From an uncultured Acetatifactor sp. (GTDB taxonomy: Bacteria; Bacillota; Clostridia; Lachnospirales; Lachnospiraceae), in assembly GCA_910586775.1 (NCBI GenBank), contig CAJUJN010000002.1, positions 76,661 to 140,660 of the forward strand: a DNA stretch of 64,000 nucleotides. The letters are read 5' to 3'. How positions within the stretch are numbered: the first letter of the stretch is position 1; every line of letters starts with the position of its first letter. This document shows, one piece after another, positions 35,705-44,311 of the stretch. A model generated the notes under the pieces. It searched no databases. It was not told where the DNA came from and was given only the letters and a program-made list of their open reading frames with translations. The position numbers were made by a program, and so were the translations under genes.

Positions 35705-35726
35705 CAGGAGCCCCGAAAGGCTCCTG
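35705..35726 (-). terminator. Rho-independent terminator, minus strand
   Basis: CAGGAGCC and GGCTCCTG form an 8-bp stem with a 6-base loop; on the minus strand TTTTG follows. It would end azlCD transcripts about 300 bp past AzlD. The remainder of 35578-36025 shows no gene. Confidence 0.6.
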
Positions 35727-36025
35727 AATAAAAGGAAGGGAGTAAAATAAAAGAAAACATGAAGAAAAAATTTATGTAAAACTGCTTAGGAACTGCGTAG
35801 CATTCCCTTGAACTGCGTAGCATTTCCTTATGCAGTGTTGCTGGTAGCCGGAGCTGACAGAACCCTGTCACAACTTCGAAAGAACTCAACAGCTCCTTTG
35901 TTTATGAATCCATGATACCCAAAAAATGTGTCCAAAGTTTGACTTCGGGCTTAAGGAATTATAAAATCTTTGTATAATAGTTGTATAAAAAATGAAAGAA
36001 AGCCTGAAAAGACTTATTTGCTGCT

Positions 36026-36346
36026 TCACCTGACCAGATACGCCGCCACTGTCTCACAGACAAAAACCACACCGCAGCAGAGCGCCGCAATTCCTACCAT
36101 ATTGACGCCCTTCCACGCAGCCAGCACCCCCACGATAAGCGCCAGGATTCCGGCAACCGGAATCTGCGGTGCCGTAATAATCGCCGGAAATGTCATCACT
36201 GCCAGTGTCACATAAGGTACATAGTACAGAAACGATCTGATAAATGGATTTTTAATTTTTCTCCGTATTAAACTTAACGGCAGAACGCGGATTAAAAAGG
36301 ATACTGCCGCCGCTACCAATATATAGAGATAAATATTATGTGTCAT
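36026..36346 (-). CDS. azlD: AzlD-family branched-chain amino acid export subunit
   Basis: Membrane protein of 106 residues with four hydrophobic segments, start with GGAGACGG upstream. Blocks FLIRVLPLSLIRRKIK and YVPYVTLAVMTFPAI are those of AzlD. It works with AzlC as a two-part exporter of branched-chain amino acids or analogues. The AzlC gene lies 135 bp upstream on the same strand. Confidence 0.92.
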   Translation of the reverse strand: MTHNIYLYILVAAAVSFLIRVLPLSLIRRKIKNPFIRSFLYYVPYVTLAVMTFPAIITAPQIPVAGILALIVGVLAAWKGVNMVGIAALCCGVVFVCETVAAYLVR

Positions 36347-36481
36347 GCTCCGTCTCCTTTCAACTTGTTATCGGCCACTGCAGACTCTGCCGTCCCCGGA
36401 GTCCTTCCATACGCCCCACGGCCGCCCGGTCCTGTCATCAGAAAATATCCGCAAATAACTGATACAGATTCCCGGCAATTT

Positions 36482-37222
36482 TCATTGCGCACCACCTTCT
36501 GCCTTATCCTCATGCTCCCCTGTATCCTTCAGCGGAAACAGAATCGCCGCAATCCCGGCAATCACCACTGTCAGAAGACTTATCTTCATACTGTCGGACA
36601 GTCCGTCAAACAAGGGAATCCTGGATACCGCGAAGCTTGCCATAAAGCTTACAAGAATCACACCACCCACAACCCTGCTGGTTTTCGCGGCAGGAATGAT
36701 AATCGCCACAAACATGCCGTACAATGCCACGCTCAGCGCACTGACCACAGAAACCGGCAGGATATTCCCCGCTATCACTCCGAAGGCCGTCCCAAGGGAC
36801 CACCCTGGCAGCGCTATCACCATAGCACCGTAACTGTAAAAAGGATTCAGTACACCCGGCTTCCCTACACTGATGCCGAAGATTTCGTCCGTTATCCCAA
36901 AACCGACCAGAATGCGGTGACCGTAATGTGTATCCGCATCAAATTTCTGACTCAACGCGCAGCTCATAAGAAGATACCGTATATTAGTAACCATGATAAC
37001 GAATACCATCTCAAAATAAGGTGCATTTGCCATAATCACGGTAAATTCCGCATATTCCCCCGCTGACGCATGATTCAGTATACCGGACAGAAAGCCCTGA
37101 AAGGGATTTAAGCCCGCCTTTTTCGCCACGATGCCCAGTGAAAAGGCTACCGCAAAGTAGCCCAGCGCAATGGGAATCCCGTCTCGTATTCCGTTGATAA
37201 ACGCATTTTTATTCCGATTCAA
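36482..37222 (-). CDS. azlC: AzlC-family branched-chain amino acid exporter
   Basis: Membrane protein of 246 residues with about seven hydrophobic segments, TTG start at 37222 with GGGGTGA upstream. The family blocks GIRDGIPIALGYFAVAFSLG and GFGITDEIFGI are present, and the gene order AzlC-AzlD is standard. Regulation by a local Lrp-type protein is not seen. The substrate is inferred from family. Confidence 0.93.
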   Translation of the reverse strand: MNRNKNAFINGIRDGIPIALGYFAVAFSLGIVAKKAGLNPFQGFLSGILNHASAGEYAEFTVIMANAPYFEMVFVIMVTNIRYLLMSCALSQKFDADTHYGHRILVGFGITDEIFGISVGKPGVLNPFYSYGAMVIALPGWSLGTAFGVIAGNILPVSVVSALSVALYGMFVAIIIPAAKTSRVVGGVILVSFMASFAVSRIPLFDGLSDSMKISLLTVVIAGIAAILFPLKDTGEHEDKAEGGAQ

Positions 37223-37322
37223 AACCAGTCACCCCGAATGTGAAATGCAACTCCAAACCTGTCATGCGCTATCTTATCACATTGATTCCCAAAATGCAAT
37301 CCGGCTGAAAAACAAAAATACA

Positions 37323-37351
37323 TTGACATAATTCCAGGTCTTTCGTATAAT
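37323..37351 (+). promoter_or_regulatory. Consensus promoter of the type III toxin-antitoxin locus
   Basis: A perfect TTGACA (37323-37328) and a perfect TATAAT (37346-37351) with exactly 17 bp between them. It is the best promoter in the window; the first RNA repeat begins about 22 bp after the expected start of transcription. Strong expression of antitoxin RNA is what this system needs. Confidence 0.9.
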
Positions 37352-37379
37352 ACTGATATAGAGTCAAAGTGCTCAAAAA

Positions 37380-37493
37380 GCGGTGTACCCTACCAACCTG
37401 AAGTGGGAACCAAAAAAGCGGTGTACCCTACCAACCTGAAGTGGGAGCCAAAAAAGCGGTGTACCCTACCAACCTGAAGTGGGAACTGAAAAA
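37380..37493 (+). ncRNA. toxI: Type III antitoxin RNA (ToxI-like), three 38-nt tandem repeats
   Basis: Three adjacent 38-bp units at 37380-37417, 37418-37455 and 37456-37493, differing at only a few positions. Each starts GCGGTGTACCC, contains AACCTGAAGTGGGA and ends in a run of A. A partial A-rich end (37372-37379) precedes unit 1. In ToxIN-type systems the partner endoribonuclease cuts the array within such A-rich junctions, and single repeats fold as pseudoknots that hold it inactive. Promoter, terminator and toxin gene follow in the canonical order. The pairing with the ToxN-family gene is strong; pseudoknot folding is inferred. Confidence 0.88.
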
Positions 37494-37498
37494 GCAAA

Positions 37499-37524
37499 GG
37501 GACTCAGCTGAAAAGCCGGGTCCT
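37499..37524 (+). terminator. Attenuating terminator between antitoxin RNA and toxin gene
   Basis: The 11-bp stem (37499-37509 with 37514-37524, one mismatch and two wobbles) has a GAAA loop and is followed by CTTCTATC. The U-tract is weak, which would let part of the transcripts reach the toxin gene, as in known ToxIN loci. Confidence 0.8.
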
Positions 37525-37553
37525 CTTCTATCATACATCTTACAGGAGGCATC

Positions 37554-38054
37554 ATGAACCTCTCATTTTATTTAGTTGATTCTGCTTATTGCGATTTTTT
37601 ACGGAAAACCGATCCCCGTGTCCCCTACACCATGGAACATAAGTCCACACGTCCATTCGTCGGAATCGTTTTTACCATAAATAATGTTAACTATTTCGCT
37701 CCTTTGTCTTCGCCTAAACCCAAGCACCTGCAGATGAAAAATCAGTTGGATTTCCTGAAAATCAATCACGGAACATGGGGTGCGATCAATTTTAACAATA
37801 TGATTCCTGTTCCTTCCGCCTGTCTGACCAAAGTTGAACTCCGAGTTACCAGTACCGATTCTGCGCAGGATATCGCATACAAGAACCTCCTGTCCAACCA
37901 GTTATCTTGGTGCAATTCTCATAAAGAAGCAATCCTGACACAGGCACATAAACTATATCGTGTCATCACCCTGGGAAAGCCATGGGGTAATTTGGCTGAC
38001 CGTTGCTGCAATTTTTCCCTGAATGAACAGCAATGCCTTTTATATCGCTCATAA
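37554..38054 (+). CDS. toxN: Type III toxin, ToxN/AbiQ-family endoribonuclease
   Basis: Protein of 166 residues. RPFVGIVFTINNVNYFAPL (about 33-51), SSPKPKH, WGAINFNNMIPVP and the C-terminal CNFSLNEQQCLLYR correspond in order to the blocks of ToxN/AbiQ proteins (FIGIV, YLAPLTSPK, GLINLKFMIP, CNFSLLEE in ToxN). ACAGGAGG lies six bases before the ATG. The enzyme cuts RNA and stops growth when antitoxin RNA is lost, for example during phage infection. It belongs to the three-repeat array upstream. Close relatives defend against phages; that role here is inferred. Confidence 0.92.
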   Translation: MNLSFYLVDSAYCDFLRKTDPRVPYTMEHKSTRPFVGIVFTINNVNYFAPLSSPKPKHLQMKNQLDFLKINHGTWGAINFNNMIPVPSACLTKVELRVTSTDSAQDIAYKNLLSNQLSWCNSHKEAILTQAHKLYRVITLGKPWGNLADRCCNFSLNEQQCLLYRS

Positions 38055-38147
38055 TACTATATTCACTGTTTGACAGCTTCCCATGCACCATTCTCAGGCC
38101 TGTTTCCATCTGCAGTCCAATGTTTTCCCGCCATTATTATACTCCGG

Positions 38148-38242
38148 AGCGCAATCATTTGCCGCTTTCCGTTCTACATTGCAGCAGCGCTCACTCATTA
38201 TACGCTTCATCCGGAAAATGTTTTAGAACGCAAGTATCAATA
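38148..38242. repeat. Dispersed repeat family C, copy
   Basis: Closely matches 12064-12150, including AATCATTTGCCGCTTTCC, CAGCAGCGCTCACTC and CGCAAGTAT end. It lies just downstream of the toxin gene. Confidence 0.7.
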
Positions 38243-38287
38243 GTATAGCATTACGTCTGCACATTTATGATTCAATACATCACGGCT

Positions 38288-39871
38288 TCATACATAATGC
38301 ATGCGTTTCCCATTGCCCAGATTCATCGCAAATGTCGCCGCCGACAACAGAACAACCGTCACCAGATACACCCCGTAAACCGAAATCCCCGGTACCGCCA
38401 CCAGCACCACTATAGGGACAATCGCCGTAGCCATCCCCACCAGCATGGTCACCATGGTTGAGGCGCTCTGCTTTACCACCCTGACCTCACTCTCCCAGTC
38501 AAGCAGAGGCATGAGTTCATTCACTGCCAGGCCTGCCCGGGCACCAAAGATAATATAAACCGCCGGTACCGCCAGAAGGCTTACTCCCTCAGCCCATCCA
38601 GGACGCAGTGCCAGGAACAGCAGTATCTCCGAAACCAGATAAAATGGCAATGCCACCAACAGCTGTGCCGCCACCTTGCTCCGTATCATATCTTTCCTTG
38701 TAACCGGCATCGTCTGCAGCATCCACCACTGTTTTCCCTCCATGGAAATAGAACATGCAGTCAGCGGCATCATAACCGGCAGGAAACCCATCAGGATTGG
38801 AAGCGCCTTTCCGACTACGCCCGGAAGCCCAAGCATTGCCTCCACTGTCTCCATGTCCATAAACAGAACCGCCCCCGCCAACAGTACCATCAGCAGCTCT
38901 CCCATCATAGTATTGACCACATATATGGAAGAGGAAAAATAGTGCCGCAATTCCCGCTCCACCATAGTTCCCAGAACGGATTTTTCCCGCAGTTCCTTCA
39001 TCCGGTAATCGCCCTTTGTCTCCCGTGCGCTTAACAGCATACAGATATTAACGTAAAATCGGCTTAAAATTTCCAGAAAGAGAATAAATATGCCAATGGA
39101 CACTGCCAGAAACAACAGCAGTTTCACAGGCTCCCCCAGTATCATGGCATCCGTTATCCAAACAGCCGGAGGATAGGCTCTGTAAATCTGCCCTTCCATC
39201 AATTCGGCCATCTGCTGCACCATGGCGTTCAGCTCACTCTCTTCCATCCCGCTCATCCCCATACTGCCCGCCATGATCGCGCATACCAAAACCATGGTCA
39301 GCACTATGGATACCAGATTCTTGTACCTCCACCGGCTGCTGATGCCCGCAATCGACGCCCCCAACACCGAAGCCGCCGTCAGCGGAAGAAGGGGCAGGAA
39401 AATCCCGGCCGCAATACCATACAGGTAAAACAGAATCCCCGGCCGTTCCATTACCCCATACACCGTCATACCCGGCAACAGCACCAGCAGTCCCAGCAGC
39501 ATATTTGTAATATACATGGTCAGGAATCGGCTGACTATAATGGCACGAACATTCACCGGCATAACAATCTGCTTCTCATAGGCTTTCCAGTCGAACAGCA
39601 CAGGACCGGCCTTCAATATGGTAAAAAACAGGACCACCAGAGATACACTCATGGCCAGTACGGCCGGAACCAGACGCCCCATCCCCGTCATGACCAGTCC
39701 CATACTCATGACGCCCACATATCCCGCCAACAGTACAATCAGCATCAGCCACAAAAATCCCATAAGGCAATACCTGACCTTCTTGCCCCTGTCCTTTGTA
39801 TGCCGGATTTCATTCAGCCCGAACATTCCCTGTAGGGAAACTATCGTCAGCAGCCTAATCTGTCTCATCAT
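38288..39871 (-). CDS. ABC exporter membrane protein
   Basis: Integral membrane protein of 527 residues with about twelve hydrophobic segments arranged as two similar halves. No motif identifies the substrate. The ATG overlaps the end of the ATPase gene by 17 bp, so the two form one exporter. The pattern matches large ABC-2-like permeases of Clostridia often named putative ABC exporter. The N-terminal RQIRLLTIVSLQGMFGLNEI and the polar loop ESELNAMVQQMAELMEGQIY give no function. Confidence 0.88.
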   Translation of the reverse strand: MMRQIRLLTIVSLQGMFGLNEIRHTKDRGKKVRYCLMGFLWLMLIVLLAGYVGVMSMGLVMTGMGRLVPAVLAMSVSLVVLFFTILKAGPVLFDWKAYEKQIVMPVNVRAIIVSRFLTMYITNMLLGLLVLLPGMTVYGVMERPGILFYLYGIAAGIFLPLLPLTAASVLGASIAGISSRWRYKNLVSIVLTMVLVCAIMAGSMGMSGMEESELNAMVQQMAELMEGQIYRAYPPAVWITDAMILGEPVKLLLFLAVSIGIFILFLEILSRFYVNICMLLSARETKGDYRMKELREKSVLGTMVERELRHYFSSSIYVVNTMMGELLMVLLAGAVLFMDMETVEAMLGLPGVVGKALPILMGFLPVMMPLTACSISMEGKQWWMLQTMPVTRKDMIRSKVAAQLLVALPFYLVSEILLFLALRPGWAEGVSLLAVPAVYIIFGARAGLAVNELMPLLDWESEVRVVKQSASTMVTMLVGMATAIVPIVVLVAVPGISVYGVYLVTVVLLSAATFAMNLGNGKRMHYV

Positions 39872-40577
39872 GATGAATCACCTCCATAAACACATCCTCC
39901 AGGGATTTATCTCCGGTCAGCTCCTTCGTATCGCCCTCCACGATCAGCTTTCCCCGAGAAATTACGGCGATACGGTTACAAAGCTTTTCCGCCACCTCCA
40001 GCACATGGGTGGAGAAGAAGATCGCGCTTCCTTTTTCGCACAGGGCACGCATTCTTTCTTTTAATATCAACGCTGCCTCCGGATCCAGCCCTACGAAAGG
40101 CTCATCCAAGATCAGCAGTTTCGGCTCATGGAGCAGCGCCCCAATTATGGCAAGCTTCTGCCGCATACCGTGAGAATACGTAGACACCAAATCCCCCAGG
40201 GCAGAATAGATGCCGAACGCCCCCGCCTCCTGCCGGATGCGCGCCTCCCGGTCGCTGCGTGACACCTGATAGATATCCGCAATGAAATTCAGATACTGGA
40301 TACCGGTAAGGTATTCGTAAATATCCGGATTATCCGGAATGTAGGCCATAATCTTTTTACAGGCAAGGGGCTGGGTATGCACGTTTTTTCCGTCCACCAG
40401 TATCTCCCCCTGATCATAATCGTGAATCCCCACCACCGCCTTTATGGCAGTGGTCTTCCCTGCACCGTTTTGTCCGATGAAGCCGTATATATCCCCTGCC
40501 TGTACCGTCAGTGACAGATTGTCCACGGCAGTCTTGCCGCCTTTGTAGGTTTTTGTAAGATTTTTGATTTCAAGCAT
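39855..40577 (-). CDS. ABC transporter ATP-binding protein
   Basis: ATPase of 240 residues from the ATG at 40577, eight bases after AGGAGG; an upstream ATG in frame has no ribosome site. Walker A GQNGAGKTT, signature YSHGMRQKLAI, Walker B LLILDEPFVGLDP and the switch His in FFSTHVLEVAE are complete. It powers the membrane protein encoded next. The substrate is unknown; no two-component genes lie beside it. Confidence 0.94.
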   Translation of the reverse strand: MLEIKNLTKTYKGGKTAVDNLSLTVQAGDIYGFIGQNGAGKTTAIKAVVGIHDYDQGEILVDGKNVHTQPLACKKIMAYIPDNPDIYEYLTGIQYLNFIADIYQVSRSDREARIRQEAGAFGIYSALGDLVSTYSHGMRQKLAIIGALLHEPKLLILDEPFVGLDPEAALILKERMRALCEKGSAIFFSTHVLEVAEKLCNRIAVISRGKLIVEGDTKELTGDKSLEDVFMEVIHHDETD

Positions 40578-40862
40578 TGTCTGTTTCCTCCTGCCTTGCT
40601 CTGTGTACAGCCGCGACTGAATCATTTCTGTCTGATATCATTATAATATCATTTTAATTCATTTTTTGCAAGTTTTTTCGAAAACTTCCAGAAATATTAT
40701 GTTGTCCTGTTCTTTTAGAAAGGCAAAAAGTCTCATAATCAGTTCTGCAATGCCAGCAGATATCTGACGGAAGAAGGCACAATCCTCCTCCAGTACGTCA
40801 TAGAAAATGAAACGGAACCGACCAAACAACTTGGTGAAAACAATCAGAAAGGAGAAAAAGTT

Positions 40863-41015
40863 ATGATGTGTGAATATCTCAATCAACTGGAAGAACGCGG
40901 CGAAATAAACGGCGAAGTAAACCTGAGCTCTCTGTCAGAAAAATTATATGACCTCGGCCGCAGCAAAGATGTGAAGCTGGCGGTACGCAATCCTGATGCC
41001 AGGGCAAGAATGTAA
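40863..41015 (+). pseudogene. C-terminal remnant of a PD-(D/E)XK/Rpn-like nuclease (tentative)
   Basis: Fifty codons, beginning MMCEYLNQLEERGEINGEV after AAAGGAG, ending DARARM. In-frame coding-like sequence continues upstream to about 40738 (NASRYLTEEGTILLQYV). The combination of a short helical region with MCxxLxxLEERGE is seen at the C-terminus of Rpn-type recombination nucleases. No catalytic part is present, so it is probably a decayed end. Identification is weak. Confidence 0.4.
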
Positions 41016-41245
41016 AAGGAATTCTCTATTTCCAACTATAGAGATAAAAATAGCAGAAGCAACACCTGCAGACATATTGAGCCTGCCCGAAAACAGAAAA
41101 TGCCTAAAACAATTCCTGATTGAATTGCGGGTCCGAAAGATACCGTTGTCCGCCTGAAGCATCACGCGAATCATCCTGTTTTCCGGATCCGCAATCCCGT
41201 ATTCCCGCACCTCTGCCTGCTGAAATACCGTCTCTTCCGAAAGAA

Positions 41246-42505
41246 TCAATCAATCAGCACCGGATTCTCCTCCACTACCCAGGGCAGGCCATACTGATTC
41301 AAAGCATCCATGTAGGGATCCGGGTCAAATTCTTCCACATTGAACACCCCCGGCTTCTTCCAGGTACCGTTCATCACCAGCATGGCACCGATCATGGCAG
41401 GGACGCCGGTGGTATAGGAAATAGCCTGGGAGCCCAGTTCCTTATAACATTCCTGGTGGTCACACACATTGTAGATATAGACGGATTTCTCCTTTCCGTC
41501 CTTCACTCCCGTGAAAATGCATCCGATATTGGTCTTGCCCACCGTGCGGGGTCCAAGGGATGCCGGGTCCGGCAGCAAGGCTTTCAGAAACTGGATGGGA
41601 ACAATCTCCCTTCCCTCAAACATCACCGGAGCCGTGCGCAGCATCCCCACATTTTCCAGACATTTCATGTGAGTCAGATAACTCTGCCCAAAGGTCATGA
41701 AAAAACGGATGCGCTTAACGCCCGGGATATTCTTCGCCAGGGATTCGATTTCCTCATGGTGCAGCAGGTACATATCCTTCTTCCCGACCTGGGCAAAATC
41801 ATACTCCCGCCTGATTTCCATGGGCTTCGTCTCCACCCAATGGCCATCCTCCCAGTAAGAGCCGTTGGCGGAAACCTCCCTGAGATTGATCTCCGGATTG
41901 AAATTGGTGGCAAAGGGATAGCCGTGATCACCCCCATTGCAGTCCATAATATCAATGTAATGAATCTCATCGAAATAATGTTTTAAAGCATACGCCGAGA
42001 AGACACTGGTCACCCCCGGGTCAAAACCGCTGCCCAGAAGAGCCGTGATTCCCGCTTTCTCAAAGCGCTCCCTGTAAGCCCACTGCCAGGAATAGTCAAA
42101 ATATGCGGTAAACCCTTCTTTCTTGCACCGTTTCTCGTACACAGCGCGCCATGCAGGATCCTCCGTGTCCTCCGCCTCATAATTAGCCGTATCGATATAA
42201 TCTACCCCGCAGGCCAGACATGCATCCATAATGGTCAGATCCTGATAGGGAAGCGCCAGGTTCAGCACGGCTTTCGGCCGCTCCTTCCTGATTAGGGCGA
42301 TCAACTCCTCCACATTGTCCGCATCCACTTTCGCGGTGGTGATTTTCGCCTCCGTGGCACCCTCCAGCTTCTCCTTCAGCGCATCACATTTCGACACCGT
42401 GCGGCTGGCAATGCAGATTTCCGAAAACACATCCGCCCTTTTCGCACACTTCTGGATTGCCACGGAAGCAACGCCGCCGCAGCCGATAATCAGTATTTTT
42501 GCCAT
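41246..42505 (-). CDS. Carboxynorspermidine/carboxyspermidine dehydrogenase (saccharopine-dehydrogenase family)
   Basis: NADPH-dependent condensing enzyme of 419 residues that joins aspartate semialdehyde to a diamine, giving carboxynorspermidine or carboxyspermidine. The Rossmann start KILIIGCGGVASVAIQKC and blocks ANYEAEDTEDPAW, ALLGSGFDPGVTSVFSAYA and IDIMDCNGGDHGYPFATNFNPE are those of the CANSDH group rather than lysine-pathway enzymes. GGAGGAAGG precedes the ATG. It ends the SpeD operon; its decarboxylase partner is at 34399. Confidence 0.94.
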   Translation of the reverse strand: MAKILIIGCGGVASVAIQKCAKRADVFSEICIASRTVSKCDALKEKLEGATEAKITTAKVDADNVEELIALIRKERPKAVLNLALPYQDLTIMDACLACGVDYIDTANYEAEDTEDPAWRAVYEKRCKKEGFTAYFDYSWQWAYRERFEKAGITALLGSGFDPGVTSVFSAYALKHYFDEIHYIDIMDCNGGDHGYPFATNFNPEINLREVSANGSYWEDGHWVETKPMEIRREYDFAQVGKKDMYLLHHEEIESLAKNIPGVKRIRFFMTFGQSYLTHMKCLENVGMLRTAPVMFEGREIVPIQFLKALLPDPASLGPRTVGKTNIGCIFTGVKDGKEKSVYIYNVCDHQECYKELGSQAISYTTGVPAMIGAMLVMNGTWKKPGVFNVEEFDPDPYMDALNQYGLPWVVEENPVLID

Positions 42506-42666
42506 TTCCTTCCTCCATACCGCTGATATTCATATTCCCTATCCGGGTATCAGCTCAATTGGTTCTTTATTTTACTGTCCTGCCCGATATTCGGGGACGT
42601 TAATCCAGGCATCGCAGTTACTGCAAGGCATATCAGGAGCCAAACCATATCCGTGACAGCAACAGT

Positions 42667-43341
42667 CTATCCCTCCAACACTTCATATCCCTCCGGATTA
42701 TCATCCCAGCCATACATAAACTCCGCACCAATCAGCCTGCCGATATCCTCCATTTTCTCCTCCGCCAGGACATACTCTCTCGATTCCCATATCTCGCGCA
42801 GTTTTCCCCGTTCTCCCTCACTACAATATTCCAGCAGAAAAGAAGGAAAATCCGTCCTGTAGATTTCCATGTCACACATTTCCTCTTCCATCCCCGGGAT
42901 ATTCGCCCTGACGCAGTCAATCTCTACGCCCTTCTGCGCATCGCTGCAGGAAACAGACAGGATATCACTGTCCATCACGGAAAACGACAGCACCGGTGCC
43001 TCAAAGGTTCGCGACAACATGGCATTGTCCCGGCTGGAGGCCGTATATCCCTCGCAGAGATTGATATCAAAACAGGGAAGCAGCCTGACACCCTCCCGAT
43101 AAGCCACCACAGGTTCAATATTGCCTGCCATTCCTATTCGAATCGCCATATTTATATATTCCTCCAGCCCGTCTCCTCTGTCCGGCCTCTCTCGCATTTC
43201 CTCCAGTTTCCGGGAAAGTTCTGCTGATTCCTGCCCTATAAACGATGCCCCTTCTGTAAAAGATGCAGAAAGCACCTCCCTGATCCGCTCTCTCGAAAAT
43301 CCCGTATTTGCGATAAAATAAAAAGACCTGGTCATTCCCAT
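42667..43341 (-). CDS. Hypothetical protein in the polyamine operon
   Basis: Protein of 224 residues from the ATG at 43341, with GGGAGAGGAA upstream; an earlier in-frame ATG at 43404 is possible. Soluble, acidic, no signal peptide. Blocks such as RSFYFIANTGFSRERIREVL and PGMEEEMCDMEIYRTDFPSF recall no family I can name. The C-terminus is rich in Glu. It lies between SpeE and the carboxynorspermidine dehydrogenase with gaps of about 75 and 160 bp on the same strand, so co-transcription with polyamine genes is likely. Confidence 0.78.
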   Translation of the reverse strand: MGMTRSFYFIANTGFSRERIREVLSASFTEGASFIGQESAELSRKLEEMRERPDRGDGLEEYINMAIRIGMAGNIEPVVAYREGVRLLPCFDINLCEGYTASSRDNAMLSRTFEAPVLSFSVMDSDILSVSCSDAQKGVEIDCVRANIPGMEEEMCDMEIYRTDFPSFLLEYCSEGERGKLREIWESREYVLAEEKMEDIGRLIGAEFMYGWDDNPEGYEVLEG

Positions 43342-43416
43342 AAGACGTTCCTCTCCCTCAAAACCTCCCTTACCATACAACAGCTTCCCCACAGCGCCAG
43401 ACATATGCGGAACTTC

Positions 43417-44277
43417 TTAGCCATGTATCTCCACTTTGCGCAATAGCTTCTCCACGTAAGCCGGCAGGCAGAATGCCCCGGCATGAAGCTTCGGGGTATA
43501 ATACCGGGTCTCCAGTCCCCGCTCCATCCACCTCTGCACGTCCATATCCCTTACGGGATGATACTTTTTTGACGCAAATCCGAACAGCCAGTGGCCGGAC
43601 GGATAGGTGGGGATATGGGCCTGATACACGCGGCTGATGGGAAAACTCTCCACAATGCGCTTATGAGCCCGCATACAGGCAGTGGCATCCGCCTCATAGA
43701 AGGGGCTTTCATGCTGATTCACCATGATGCCGTCCTCCCGCAGCGCTTTAAAACAGTTCCCGTAAAATTCCTTGGTAAACAGTCCCTCCCCCGGGCCGAA
43801 TGGGTCCGTGGAGTCCACAATGATCAGATCATATTCGTTTTCCCGTGAACGAACAAACTTCAAGCCGTCTTCATAATGAATGTACACTCTCTCGTCGTCC
43901 AGCCTGCAGGCGGTCTGGGGCAGATAGTCTCTGCACACCTGAATGACCTGTTTATCGATCTCCACCAGGTCGATATACTCTATCTCCGGATATTTGGCGA
44001 GTTCCCGAACCACACCGCCGTCCCCGGCTCCGATCACCAGAACCCGCTCCACATGGGGATGCACCGCCATAGGCACGTGGACTATCATCTCATGGTATAT
44101 AAATTCGTCCTTTTCCGTCAGCATAATATAGCCATCCAGTGCCAGAAAACGCCCGAACTCCGGGGATTCAAATACATCGATCCTCTGCAGCTCGCTTTCA
44201 CCGCTGTACAGCTGCTTATCTACCCTGATGGATAGCTTTACGTTTGGTGTGTGCAATTCCGAAAACCATAAATCCAT
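43417..44277 (-). CDS. speE: Spermidine synthase
   Basis: Aminopropyltransferase of 286 residues moving the aminopropyl group from decarboxylated SAM to putrescine. The ATG at 44277 is seven bases after AGGAGG; an ATG at 44283 is too close. Blocks LWFSELHTPNVKLSIRVDKQ, SPEFGRFLALDG, VLVIGAGDGGVVREL and IVDSTDPFGPGEGLF include the catalytic Asp and the nucleoside site. It is directly downstream of the decarboxylase gene (35-bp gap). Confidence 0.96.
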   Translation of the reverse strand: MDLWFSELHTPNVKLSIRVDKQLYSGESELQRIDVFESPEFGRFLALDGYIMLTEKDEFIYHEMIVHVPMAVHPHVERVLVIGAGDGGVVRELAKYPEIEYIDLVEIDKQVIQVCRDYLPQTACRLDDERVYIHYEDGLKFVRSRENEYDLIIVDSTDPFGPGEGLFTKEFYGNCFKALREDGIMVNQHESPFYEADATACMRAHKRIVESFPISRVYQAHIPTYPSGHWLFGFASKKYHPVRDMDVQRWMERGLETRYYTPKLHAGAFCLPAYVEKLLRKVEIHG

Positions 44278-44311
44278 ATACATACCTCCTGTCTCTGTTA
44301 GAAAATTGTAT

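Noticed and set aside
37380..37493. Possible short CRISPR array
   Set aside because: The three 38-bp repeats are directly adjacent without spacers and precede a ToxN gene, so they are an antitoxin RNA array.
40944..41249. Minus-strand frame of 101 codons after the dehydrogenase gene
   Set aside because: It overlaps the Rpn-like remnant on the other strand and shows no motif or ribosome site.
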